Source: Thermoproteota archaeon (GTDB taxonomy: Archaea > Korarchaeota > JAOZGF01). From it: a stretch of DNA of 5,697 nt. The notes beneath the pieces are model-generated. The model saw only the letters and a program-made list of their open reading frames with translations. It made no database searches and was not told the DNA's origin. A program made the position numbers and the translations under genes. Positions within the stretch are counted from its first letter, which is position 1; each line of letters starts with the position of its first letter. The stretch is taken from positions 1 through 5,697 of the forward strand of contig JAOZGF010000056.1 in NCBI GenBank assembly GCA_027491845.1. Reading direction: 5' to 3'. Shown here piece by piece: positions 1 to 5,375 of this stretch.

Positions 1-364
1 TACCCGTGATTAAACCTATGAAGATACTGATTAGGTAACCGCTTATGGATAACTCTATTGTCGCAGGGAAATGATCCAAAATTTCTTGTATAACAGGTCT
101 ACGACCCCAGATAAGGGAGTTGCCAAAGTCCCCTCTTAAAATGTTAGCAATATTTTCAAAGTATTGCATGTAAATTGGTTTATCTAATCCAAGTTGTCTT
201 CTTAATTCTTGAATGTGTTCAGGTGAGGCTTTCATGCCTACGATGGCTATCACGGGGTCTCCAGGAAGAATTCTTAGGATAACAAAAACCATTGTTAGAA
301 GAATGAAGATCATGGGTATCGTCAGCAGAATTCTTGTCGCTATATAAGCTTTCAGTGAAGCCAC
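1..364 (-). CDS. Peptide-type ABC transporter permease, DppB/OppB family (N-terminal part, cut by window edge)
   Basis: This is one of the two membrane permeases of a binding-protein-dependent importer for peptides, oligopeptides or similar solutes. The 121 codons present read MASLKAYIATRILLTIP, then a hydrophobic first membrane segment (about residues 12-33), then the family's N-terminal signature: LPGDP at 33-37, a (K/S)PE..QELRRQLGLDKP stretch, a YF/GDFGNSL region and PATIEL leading into the second membrane segment. I chose the GTG at 364-362 because a GAGGTG ribosome site at 378-373 lies 8 nt upstream; the GTG at 373 overlaps that site and is less likely. It follows the solute-binding lipoprotein gene by 60 bp on the same strand, the usual order in Dpp/Opp operons. 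The frame is open to position 1, so the rest of the gene is outside the window. Family assignment is firm; substrate is unknown. Confidence 0.93.
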   Translation of the reverse strand, partial: MASLKAYIATRILLTIPMIFILLTMVFVILRILPGDPVIAIVGMKASPEHIQELRRQLGLDKPIYMQYFENIANILRGDFGNSLIWGRRPVIQEILDHFPATIELSISGYLISIFIGLITG

Positions 365-424
365 TGTGCTCACACCTCTAAGTCTCTAAGAGAAACTAAA
401 AACTTTAAAAAATAATGGAAAGGT
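365..424 (-). other. Intergenic gap between binding-protein and permease genes
   Basis: This 60-bp A/T-rich gap reads, on the minus strand, through a TTATTTTTTAAAG tract soon after the binding-protein stop, then a small dyad (TCTCT-A-AGAGA on the plus strand at about 383-393), then the permease ribosome site. The T-tract could partly terminate transcripts, which would lower permease relative to the binding protein, as often happens in such operons. That role is inferred. Confidence 0.3.
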
Positions 425-2008
425 TTAGGTTGACCAGTAGATTGTATAGTAGCGCAGAAGCATGAGCGGATCAAGGATTATTCCTTTAAGTCCCTTCTTA
501 GCCACTACCTGCAGCTTTCCTTGGAATATCGGAATTATTGGTGTGTCTTCTGCAAGTATGTCTTGCGCTTGACTATATAACCTTGACCTTTCTTCCCTTG
601 TTGGCTTAACCTGTGCATCCTCCAGTATTTTATCTAGTTGCGGATTACTGTATGGTTCTCCAAGCCACCTGTTTGATCCGGTGTGTAGGAATGGGAACAT
701 ATAATTGTCAGGGTCTAGGTAGTCAGGATACCATCCATACAGTGTTATTGGAAGGGATTTTTTCCTCGTCATGTCTATGTATGTCGACCATTCTGCACTT
801 TTAACTTCAACTTCTATCATGCCTGTTTTTTCCCAAGCCTCCTTGATTGTTGCGGCTACATCTCCTTCAGTGGGTCCATAGTGGGTGGGAGTGTACCACA
901 ACGTCACCTTAAGCTTGTTTGCTTCAGAGTATCCTGCCTGGGTTAATAATCTCCTTGCTAGTTCAATGTTTGCATCGCCGTACTTCTCCTTGAAGACTTC
1001 CCTATATCCCCACATCTTGGTGGGTATTAGGGAATAGAGGGGTTCAACTGTTCCAAAGAAAACCTTATCCACGATGGATTTCCTGTCTAGGGCAGCTGCG
1101 AGAGCTTGTCTGACAAGTTTGTTGTCAAGCGGCGGGATATGCGTGTTTAGCACAATATACCTTATGTAGGAGCCTGGCCCTTGAAGAACTTGCAATCCTA
1201 GCTCCTCTTGTTTCTTGGATAGGTCGGCAATGTCTGTAGGCGTCAACGTCTTCCATGCCAAGTCTATTTCTCCGGTTTCTATTGCAAGCCTCATTGTTGC
1301 TGAATCTTTAAAGAATTTAACAATAACTGTCTTTATTTTGGGCGGTTCACCGTAATAATAAGGGTTAGCCTCCAAAACTATTTCTTGGTCTCTAACAAAC
1401 TTAGTTATTTTGTACGGACCTATGCCTCCTGCAGTGTTATCTGGAGATATCTCGTTTTCTGGGTAAGACTTAGGTGAAATAGGGAAACAAGTAGTTACCG
1501 CTAGGACAGCTGGGTAGAAGGCAACTGGGTTCTTTAAATATATCTTAAGTGTGTAGTCATCCACTACCTCAACCTTGTCCACGAAGTCGGTAACAAACCA
1601 CTGTGGATCTGTTCCTATCCTTGCAACCCTGTCGAAGGACCACTTAACAGCTTGAGCAGTTAAAGGTTCTCCATCAGTGAACTTTAGTCCTTTACGAAGC
1701 TTAACAGTGTACACGAGGCCGTCTTCAGATACCTTCACGTCTTCAGCTAACCCGTATTCAAGATCTGTTGTCCCAGGCTTATACTTATAAAGTCCTTGTC
1801 CGATGTTATTAAAAATTTCCCAAGTAAAGAAGTCATAAGTCTGCGCTGGATCCAGGTCAGTAACTTTGTCGGTTGTCCCGATGACCAGTTTTTCTGGGAC
1901 CGTTGGGGTAGGCGTAGGTGGGGCTTGTCCAATACATCCTGAAGCTATTAGAAGTAGAACTGCGGTGACGGGGAGAATTAACCTTTTCAGAACAAGCATT
2001 TTTTTCAT
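425..2008 (-). CDS. ABC transporter solute-binding lipoprotein, family 5 (peptide/oligopeptide type)
   Basis: This is the extracytoplasmic receptor of the importer whose permease follows it. The 527-residue protein starts with a basic, then hydrophobic signal peptide ending in the lipobox ASGC (Cys25), followed by a PPTPTPT linker (30-36) typical of archaeal surface-tethered binding proteins. The SBP_bac_5 fold begins near residue 40; its hallmark block at 98-128 contains GLKFTDGEPLTA and VKWSFDRV. A second typical block is the RQALAAALDRK stretch before mid-protein. Length fits DppA/OppA proteins. I prefer the ATG at 2008 over the longer GTG at 2047: it has an AGGTG site 9 nt upstream, it gives a normal signal peptide, and a TATA-like box at 2060-2073 predicts transcription starting near 2042, inside the longer version. 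The longer version adds a Lys-rich stretch of 13 residues. Dipeptides, oligopeptides, sugars and nickel are all bound by members of this family, so the ligand cannot be named. Confidence 0.95.
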   Translation of the reverse strand: MKKMLVLKRLILPVTAVLLLIASGCIGQAPPTPTPTVPEKLVIGTTDKVTDLDPAQTYDFFTWEIFNNIGQGLYKYKPGTTDLEYGLAEDVKVSEDGLVYTVKLRKGLKFTDGEPLTAQAVKWSFDRVARIGTDPQWFVTDFVDKVEVVDDYTLKIYLKNPVAFYPAVLAVTTCFPISPKSYPENEISPDNTAGGIGPYKITKFVRDQEIVLEANPYYYGEPPKIKTVIVKFFKDSATMRLAIETGEIDLAWKTLTPTDIADLSKKQEELGLQVLQGPGSYIRYIVLNTHIPPLDNKLVRQALAAALDRKSIVDKVFFGTVEPLYSLIPTKMWGYREVFKEKYGDANIELARRLLTQAGYSEANKLKVTLWYTPTHYGPTEGDVAATIKEAWEKTGMIEVEVKSAEWSTYIDMTRKKSLPITLYGWYPDYLDPDNYMFPFLHTGSNRWLGEPYSNPQLDKILEDAQVKPTREERSRLYSQAQDILAEDTPIIPIFQGKLQVVAKKGLKGIILDPLMLLRYYTIYWST

Positions 2009-2059
2009 TAGAACTAACACCTGTTTTTTCTTCTTTTTTGATTTCACCGTATTACGGCT

Positions 2060-2073
2060 TTATATTTTAAAAA
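2060..2073 (-). promoter_or_regulatory. Probable archaeal TATA box of the ABC importer operon
   Basis: Read on the minus strand this is TTTTAAAATATAAA, close to archaeal box A. It lies about 59 bp upstream of the ATG at 2008, which would give a start of transcription near 2042 and a leader of roughly 34 nt carrying the AGGTG ribosome site. The purine-rich bases just upstream could serve as a BRE. Prediction from sequence only. Confidence 0.45.
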
Positions 2074-2302
2074 CTTTTCTTCTAAGACCCTGCTTAACTA
2101 ACATGTACTGGAATATTGAAATTATCCTACTAAAACTGGCGTCAAGCTAAGAAGTCCTGAACGGCTGAAAAAGTGCTTAACTGAACTCTTTGATTCTCAT
2201 AAGAAAGGTTGGAAAAGTAAGGAATGCTTTGCCTTATTTTTGGTTTCTTCTTATCCTTACATGTTCCCTGAACCCATTTACCTTTTTGAGGCCTCCACGT
2301 GT
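2074..2302. other. Intergenic region between tautomerase and importer genes
   Basis: No convincing gene is seen on either strand. Just past the tautomerase stop lie two adjacent short palindromes, CACGTG (2296-2301) and GAGGCCTC (2288-2295), of unknown meaning. The rest is unremarkable A/T-rich sequence that should hold the tautomerase 3' end and the region upstream of the importer promoter. Confidence 0.4.
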
Positions 2303-2488
2303 TTAACTGGTTGAAACTAGAATTCCTCCTTTAGCTACGTTTTCCCTTTTTAGGTCATAGAAAATAATTGTTACTTTATCTTTCGATGTTCCAGCAATTT
2401 TCACCAGTGCTTCCGTTATGGCTTCAGCTACCTTCTCCTTTTGCTTAACAGTTCTTCCTTCAAACCATTGAACTATTACTATTGGAAT
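2303..2488 (-). CDS. 4-oxalocrotonate tautomerase-like small enzyme, probable ATT start
   Basis: Members of this family are about 60-residue subunits that form oligomers and use an N-terminal proline, exposed after Met removal, as the general base in keto-enol tautomerisation. The frame reads PIVIVQWFEGRTVKQK, matching the family start with Pro1, the strand-1 residues and Arg11. It ends with the usual KGG turn (residues 52-54) and gives 60 residues after Met removal, the normal size. A GTG at 2497 would also open the frame but would add Leu-Arg-Ile before the proline and lies inside a strong GGGAGGTG ribosome site (2502-2495). That site sits 6 nt from an ATT codon at 2488-2486, directly before the Pro codon, so I take ATT as the start. 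The residues equivalent to Arg39 and Phe50 of the Pseudomonas enzyme are Thr and Val, so its natural substrate is probably not 4-oxalocrotonate. It is read in the same direction as the importer but is 294 bp away. Confidence 0.88.
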   Translation of the reverse strand: MPIVIVQWFEGRTVKQKEKVAEAITEALVKIAGTSKDKVTIIFYDLKRENVAKGGILVSTS

Positions 2489-2494
2489 TCTTAA

Positions 2495-2502
2495 CACCTC
2501 CC
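2495..2502 (-). promoter_or_regulatory. Ribosome binding site that decides the tautomerase start
   Basis: GGGAGGTG on the minus strand is a near-complete Shine-Dalgarno match. Six bases (TTAAGA) separate it from the ATT at 2488, the same spacing as seen before the ATG starts at 2748 and 3419. The only ordinary start codon in frame, GTG at 2497-2495, is part of this site. Confidence 0.7.
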
Positions 2503-2747
2503 TTCCTTTTTAACACTTCTCTTTTAGAAGCTAGTGACCAAAAATTTTTCTGCCTAAAAAAGAGCAACCAAGAAAACTTAGCCAGTGTTATCCGTTCTAA
2601 ACTAATTTGACTTTTCTTCTTGAGAAACCTACTAGCTTTTAGTTACTCTTTGATGTGGTAATTAATGAATAACCAAAAACTTTTTTTACCGAAATAAAAT
2701 TGAAAAGGTTGAAAAAGTTTTGTAGAAACCAGTTAAGGTGAAAATCA
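2503..2747. promoter_or_regulatory. Divergent promoter region between tautomerase and Cys-Cys protein genes
   Basis: The two flanking genes point away from each other, so both promoters should lie here. On the minus strand an AAAAATTTTT tract (2540-2549) could act as the TATA element of the tautomerase. On the plus strand AAATAAAAT at about 2692-2700 is the best candidate for the gene starting at 2748, which also has an AAGGTGA ribosome site at 2735-2741. No coding frame of note is present. Confidence 0.4.
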
Positions 2748-3095
2748 ATGTTAAATGTTAAGTTTACGAGGAAAGCCAGAACCAAACTTAAAGAAGAGAG
2801 GGCGGCTTCTCTTAGAGTTAAGCTCGAAGAAGAAGTTCATGAATGGACTCTTTGTTGTGGAGCAGGGGATTCGGAAGTTATCATGCCTAAACTCCTTGCG
2901 TTAATAGGCAAAGGATCAATTGATGACGTTAAACTGGTGGTTGAAGGCATAGAAGTCTATTTAGACAGGGAAATAATGAATAAAATCAAGGAAGAAGGCT
3001 CATGTCGGGATTTAATCATAGATGTGGAAGAAGGGAAATTTGTTGTGAAAGGTTTAAGGCTTGTTTCTTACTGTCAATTGAAGCCTCCTTATTAA
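2748..3095 (+). CDS. Small Cys-Cys motif protein, possibly CC/Se-motif (HesB-like) family
   Basis: This 115-residue protein has no signal peptide or membrane segment and is rich in Lys and Glu, suggesting a soluble cytosolic protein. Its central feature is TLCCGAG with adjacent cysteines at 36-37, after a basic N-terminal part. Beyond it come a VEGIEVYLDREI segment (65-76) and DLIIDVEEGKFVVKGL (88-103), which recall the strand pattern of HesB/IscA-like folds. This layout (Cys-Cys-Gly, then a 'GI-VY-D' strand, then a final 'F-VKG' strand) resembles what I remember of the CC/Se-motif family, where one of the paired cysteines may be selenocysteine; here both are cysteine codons. Two more cysteines occur at 86 and 109. 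Metal or thiol redox chemistry is plausible but unproven. The ATG is supported by an AAGGTGA site 6 nt upstream. The gene appears to be transcribed alone: the next gene begins 323 bp later. Confidence 0.75.
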   Translation: MLNVKFTRKARTKLKEERAASLRVKLEEEVHEWTLCCGAGDSEVIMPKLLALIGKGSIDDVKLVVEGIEVYLDREIMNKIKEEGSCRDLIIDVEEGKFVVKGLRLVSYCQLKPPY

Positions 3096-3291
3096 GGACT
3101 CCAGCATGTAGTCATCGTATTTCTTTTTTCACAACATTTTGAATAAAAAAGCGTATTCTTTCAATAACTCTATCTTTTTTGTTAAACGAGTTTTCAATTG
3201 TTCACAAAATAGATTTTGTCTTAAACATTTTAGCTTTAAGTAACTTGGCTTAAAACCTTAAAGGAAAGCTCGGAACAGCCATGAAAAGCCA

Positions 3292-3331
3292 TTTAAAGTT
3301 TATTGTTCAGCCTCAATGAATAAACTTTAAA
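3292..3331. repeat. Perfect 13-bp inverted repeat with 14-nt spacer
   Basis: The arm TTTAAAGTTTATT (3292-3304) is matched exactly by AATAAACTTTAAA (3319-3331). Within the spacer ATTG/CAAT can also pair, so two alternative foldings exist. It ends about 38 bp upstream of the TATA-like box of the NuoD-like gene and about 200 bp after the previous gene. It could be a binding site for a dimeric regulator or a structure at the 3' end of the preceding transcript; neither is shown. Confidence 0.6.
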
Positions 3332-3369
3332 AGCTATATGTTGTGCATATTTTCCCTTTGTATAAACAA

Positions 3370-3377
3370 TTTATATT
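3370..3377 (+). promoter_or_regulatory. Probable archaeal TATA box of the NuoD-like gene
   Basis: TTTATATT is a good box A match. A start of transcription about 25 bp downstream would fall near 3399, giving a leader of about 20 nt that still includes the AAGGTG ribosome site at 3407-3412. A second A/T run, TTTAAATA at 3392-3399, is too near the ATG to serve a leadered transcript. Confidence 0.45.
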
Positions 3378-3418
3378 TTTGTTCTCCTTGCTTTAAATAT
3401 CCGTTGAAGGTGTTAAGT

Positions 3419-4552
3419 ATGGTTGAAAAACTAAAAATTGAACCAAACAAGTTCTCGGCTAAAAAAGAGATCATGCGTATTTCTTGGGGTCCTCAACATC
3501 CCATGTCCGGGCAGTTTCGCCTTTTGATTGATACTGACGGTGAAAATGTCTTTGGCTTAATTCCTGACATTGGTTTCACTCATCGCGGAATTGAGAAGAT
3601 TCTAGAGAATAGGCTCTATTTCCAAGGAGTTGTTCCGGTTGAACGCATGGTGATGGCTGATTGCGCTAATGTTGGTTTAGGCTATGTTTTAGCTGTTGAG
3701 GAACTTCTAGGTGTTGAGGCTCCCCGAAGGGCTCAATTTATTCGTAGTATTTTGTGTGAAGTCAGCCGTATTAACAGTCATTTGTACGCTTATGGTTTGA
3801 TGGCTGAGGGTGGAGGTGGCTATCCTGCTGTTTTTCTTTGGACTGTGGCTGACCGAGAGTTTTGGTTGGAGCTTGCTGAGATGTTAACTGGAGCCCGCTG
3901 GAGTTATAGTTTTTTTGTTCCTGGAGGGGTTCGTAACGATTTGCCTAAAGGTTTCAAGGAAAAAGCTCTGAGAGTTTGTGACTATTTTGAGAAGCGTCTA
4001 GATGTTTATCGTGATGTTTGGACCGTTAATGAAGTTTTTGTTATGCGTTGTAAGGGTGTTGGCGTTTTAAGCGGTGACGATGCCGTTAGGCTTGGTGCCT
4101 GTGGTCCTAGTTTGCGTGGTTCAGGTGTTGCTTTCGATGTTAGACGTGACGAGCCCTATGCAGCTTATGGAGACGTTGATTTTAAGGTTTGCACGATGCC
4201 TGAGGGTGATTCTTATGCTAGGTTTGTTGTCAGGTGGCTTGAGATGAAAGAAAGTGTGCGTATTATTAGACAGTGTGTGGAGGAAATTCCTGACGGGCCT
4301 ATTAGGGTTAGAGTTCCCAACAGGGTTCCTAAGGGTGAAGCCTGCGGTAGGGTTGAAACTGGTAGGGGTGAAATGGTTTTTCATGTTGTTTCTGAGGGTG
4401 GCTTAAGACCTTATAGGGTTAAGATTATTTCTCCCACCTTGCGTAACCTATATGTTTTTTCTCAGCTTCCTAAGCTTGGCAAGGTCTTATTTGCGGATGT
4501 GCCAATTATCCTCTATTCTTTTGATCCTTGGTATCTTGATAGTGATAGATAA
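3419..4552 (+). CDS. Orphan NuoD/49-kDa (complex I)-like protein lacking [NiFe] cysteines
   Basis: The 377-residue protein belongs to the superfamily that unites complex I NuoD (49-kDa), FpoD and large subunits of group 4 [NiFe] hydrogenases. Visible landmarks are WGPQHP (23-28), IGFTHRGIEK (51-60), ERMVMADC followed by LAVEELLG (75-98), a GPSLRGSGVAFD block, an RRDEPYAAYGDVDF block, a PEGDSYARFVVR block and a PYRVKI.SPTLRNL block near the end. Hydrogenases carry CxxC at the ERxCGxC position and at the C-terminal DPCxxC; here these read ERMVMADC and DPWYLD, so no Ni-Fe site is possible. The second His of GPQHPSTHG and the Tyr after 'PRMD' in Thermus Nqo4, which bind quinone, also seem replaced (HPMSG; ERMVM). 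The ATG at 3419 has an AAGGTG site 6 nt upstream; the upstream ATG at 3338 would add a non-homologous, Cys-rich stretch of 27 residues lying before the predicted promoter. No Nuo, Fpo, Mbh or Ech partner gene is in the window. Role unknown: a diverged subunit of a complex encoded elsewhere, or a repurposed scaffold. Confidence 0.92.
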   Translation: MVEKLKIEPNKFSAKKEIMRISWGPQHPMSGQFRLLIDTDGENVFGLIPDIGFTHRGIEKILENRLYFQGVVPVERMVMADCANVGLGYVLAVEELLGVEAPRRAQFIRSILCEVSRINSHLYAYGLMAEGGGGYPAVFLWTVADREFWLELAEMLTGARWSYSFFVPGGVRNDLPKGFKEKALRVCDYFEKRLDVYRDVWTVNEVFVMRCKGVGVLSGDDAVRLGACGPSLRGSGVAFDVRRDEPYAAYGDVDFKVCTMPEGDSYARFVVRWLEMKESVRIIRQCVEEIPDGPIRVRVPNRVPKGEACGRVETGRGEMVFHVVSEGGLRPYRVKIISPTLRNLYVFSQLPKLGKVLFADVPIILYSFDPWYLDSDR

Positions 4553-4852
4553 TTGTGGGAAAAATTATTGGAGAAGAAGGTTAAAGGAAGGGTCAATTTT
4601 AAGGAGTTCTCCTCAACAAGGGCTCTTTAGAGAAACCTTCCTATATTTTCTTGTCCTCATACTTGTTTCTTCATGCATCCTCAACGAATTTTCTTTTTAA
4701 TGTCCAAGACTTGTCTCTCTCGACGTATTTTGTTTTTCGTCTTATTTTTGTTCGTGTTATGTTGAGAAAAAATTTTTTAGGCAAAGGTTTTAGAAAAACC
4801 TATACCTTCTTTTGTGTTTAGAGGGTTCGGTGGTTTAGGATTGGGTTCAGAA
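4553..4852 (+). promoter_or_regulatory. Intergenic region between NuoD-like and acylphosphatase-like genes
   Basis: I see no convincing gene in these 300 bp. A short dyad AGGAG-TT-CTCCT (4602-4613) and a T-rich stretch (TTTTCTTTTTAATG, about 4688-4701) could mark the end of the NuoD-like transcript. An exact A6T6 palindrome at 4767-4778, followed by TTTTAGGCA, lies about 75 bp before the next ATG and may be part of its promoter; a leader of some 45-50 nt would result. Roles are inferred. Confidence 0.35.
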
Positions 4853-5374
4853 ATGGGTTTAGAAATAGTTGTCTCGGGTAGGAGGGTTCATGACGTTGGT
4901 TTTAGGGTTTTCTTGTTGAATAAAGCCATGGAGCTAGGTGTAAATCGTTTCCAAGCTATGAACGTCATTAAAGATGGCAAGCAATGCTTAATTGTTAGGG
5001 TTTCAGGCGGAGATCTCAAGGCCTTTCTTGATTTCGCCTTAACGAACAAGCCTGAGGACGCCTTGGTTGACGAGGTAAAGCATAGGAAGTATAGAGGCGA
5101 AATCATGCCTGTCTTAGACTATCTCCATTTCTTCCAAGCAGATCAATTGCATAAAGGAATAACTTTGATGAAAACCATGGTTGGAAATCAAGGTAAAATG
5201 TTAAGAAATCAGGATGAAATGCTTAAAAAGCAAGATGAAATGCTTAAAAAGCAAGATGAGGTGATCAGTGAAATTAGAGGCATGAGGGGTGATCTTAAAG
5301 CCTTTATTGATAGGCGACTTGAGAGGATAGAGAAGGATATTAAGTTGATTAAGGCGAAAATCGGTTTGAAATAA
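4853..5374 (+). CDS. Acylphosphatase-like protein with C-terminal heptad-repeat coiled coil
   Basis: Residues about 3-90 match the acylphosphatase fold: strand EIVVSG, then the phosphate-loop equivalent GRRVHDVGFR (9-18) where acylphosphatases have G(K/R)VQGVGFR, keeping the catalytic Arg18, and MNVIKDG (36-42) where Asn37 may correspond to the catalytic Asn. The loop has His-Asp in place of Gln-Gly, so hydrolysis of acyl phosphates is possible but not certain. A linker (about 90-110, FFQADQLHKGITLMKTM) leads to four heptads of the type NQDEMLK/KQDEMLK (112-139) and then a charged helix to residue 173, predicted to form a coiled coil and so an oligomer. Ordinary acylphosphatases are about 90 residues; I recall this longer QDEML-tailed form from archaea. 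The ATG at 4853 starts right at the domain. A GTG at 4814 would add a Gly-rich stretch of 13 residues without homology; neither has a strong ribosome site, so the start is uncertain. Confidence 0.8.
   Translation: MGLEIVVSGRRVHDVGFRVFLLNKAMELGVNRFQAMNVIKDGKQCLIVRVSGGDLKAFLDFALTNKPEDALVDEVKHRKYRGEIMPVLDYLHFFQADQLHKGITLMKTMVGNQGKMLRNQDEMLKKQDEMLKKQDEVISEIRGMRGDLKAFIDRRLERIEKDIKLIKAKIGLK
5186..5269 (+). repeat. Four tandem 21-bp units coding the QDEML heptads
   Basis: Four in-frame units of 21 bp encode NQGKMLR, NQDEMLK, KQDEMLK and KQDEVIS. Units two and three are nearly identical at DNA level, including synonymous positions (GATGAAATGCTTAAA in both), while the outer two have diverged. This pattern suggests recent duplication within the coil, with older copies decaying at the flanks, and implies that unit number may vary between related strains. 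Confidence 0.85.
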
Positions 5375-5375
5375 G

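Larger units (their letters stand above)
3096..3418 (+). promoter_or_regulatory. Dyad-rich intergenic region upstream of the NuoD-like gene
   Basis: No credible gene is seen in these 323 bp. From left to right it holds a T-rich stretch at 3119-3130 that may end the upstream transcript and can pair with an A6 run (CTTTTTT 3123-3129 with AAAAAAG 3145-3151), a near-palindrome ACAAAAT-AG-ATTTTGT at 3204-3219, a CCTTAAAGG dyad at about 3256-3264, a perfect 13-bp inverted repeat at 3292-3331, and the promoter and ribosome site of the next gene. Such a concentration of dyads before one gene suggests regulation, but A/T-rich sequence produces dyads easily. Confidence 0.45.

Noticed and set aside
613..804. 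Plus-strand open frame of 63 codons
   Set aside because: It lies wholly opposite the solute-binding protein gene, has no ribosome site and its protein resembles nothing known.
1747..1932. Minus-strand open frame of 61 codons in another frame
   Set aside because: It is an out-of-frame reading of the solute-binding protein gene, whose own frame has clear homology.
1866..2150. Plus-strand frame of 94 codons crossing the 5' end of the importer gene
   Set aside because: It is the antisense of the signal peptide and linker (hence its Gly/Val and Phe runs) and extends over the promoter; it has no protein-like features of its own.
3338..3418. 27-codon N-terminal extension of the NuoD-like protein
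   Set aside because: It lies before or across the predicted TATA box, lacks homology, and the ATG at 3419 has a well-placed AAGGTG site.
4121..4384. Minus-strand frame of 87 codons
   Set aside because: It is antisense within the NuoD-like gene, whose conserved blocks fall in the same stretch on the other strand.
4602..4613. AGGAG-TT-CTCCT dyad as a bacterial-type terminator
   Set aside because: The stem is only 5 bp with a 2-nt loop and no T-tract follows directly; archaeal terminators do not need a hairpin.
4452..4700. Plus-strand frame of 82 codons, with a hydrophobic C-terminal stretch
   Set aside because: It starts out of frame inside the NuoD-like gene and continues into T-rich intergenic DNA, which explains the Phe/Leu content; no ribosome site was seen.
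4888..5106. Minus-strand frame of 72 codons
   Set aside because: It is antisense to the acylphosphatase domain.
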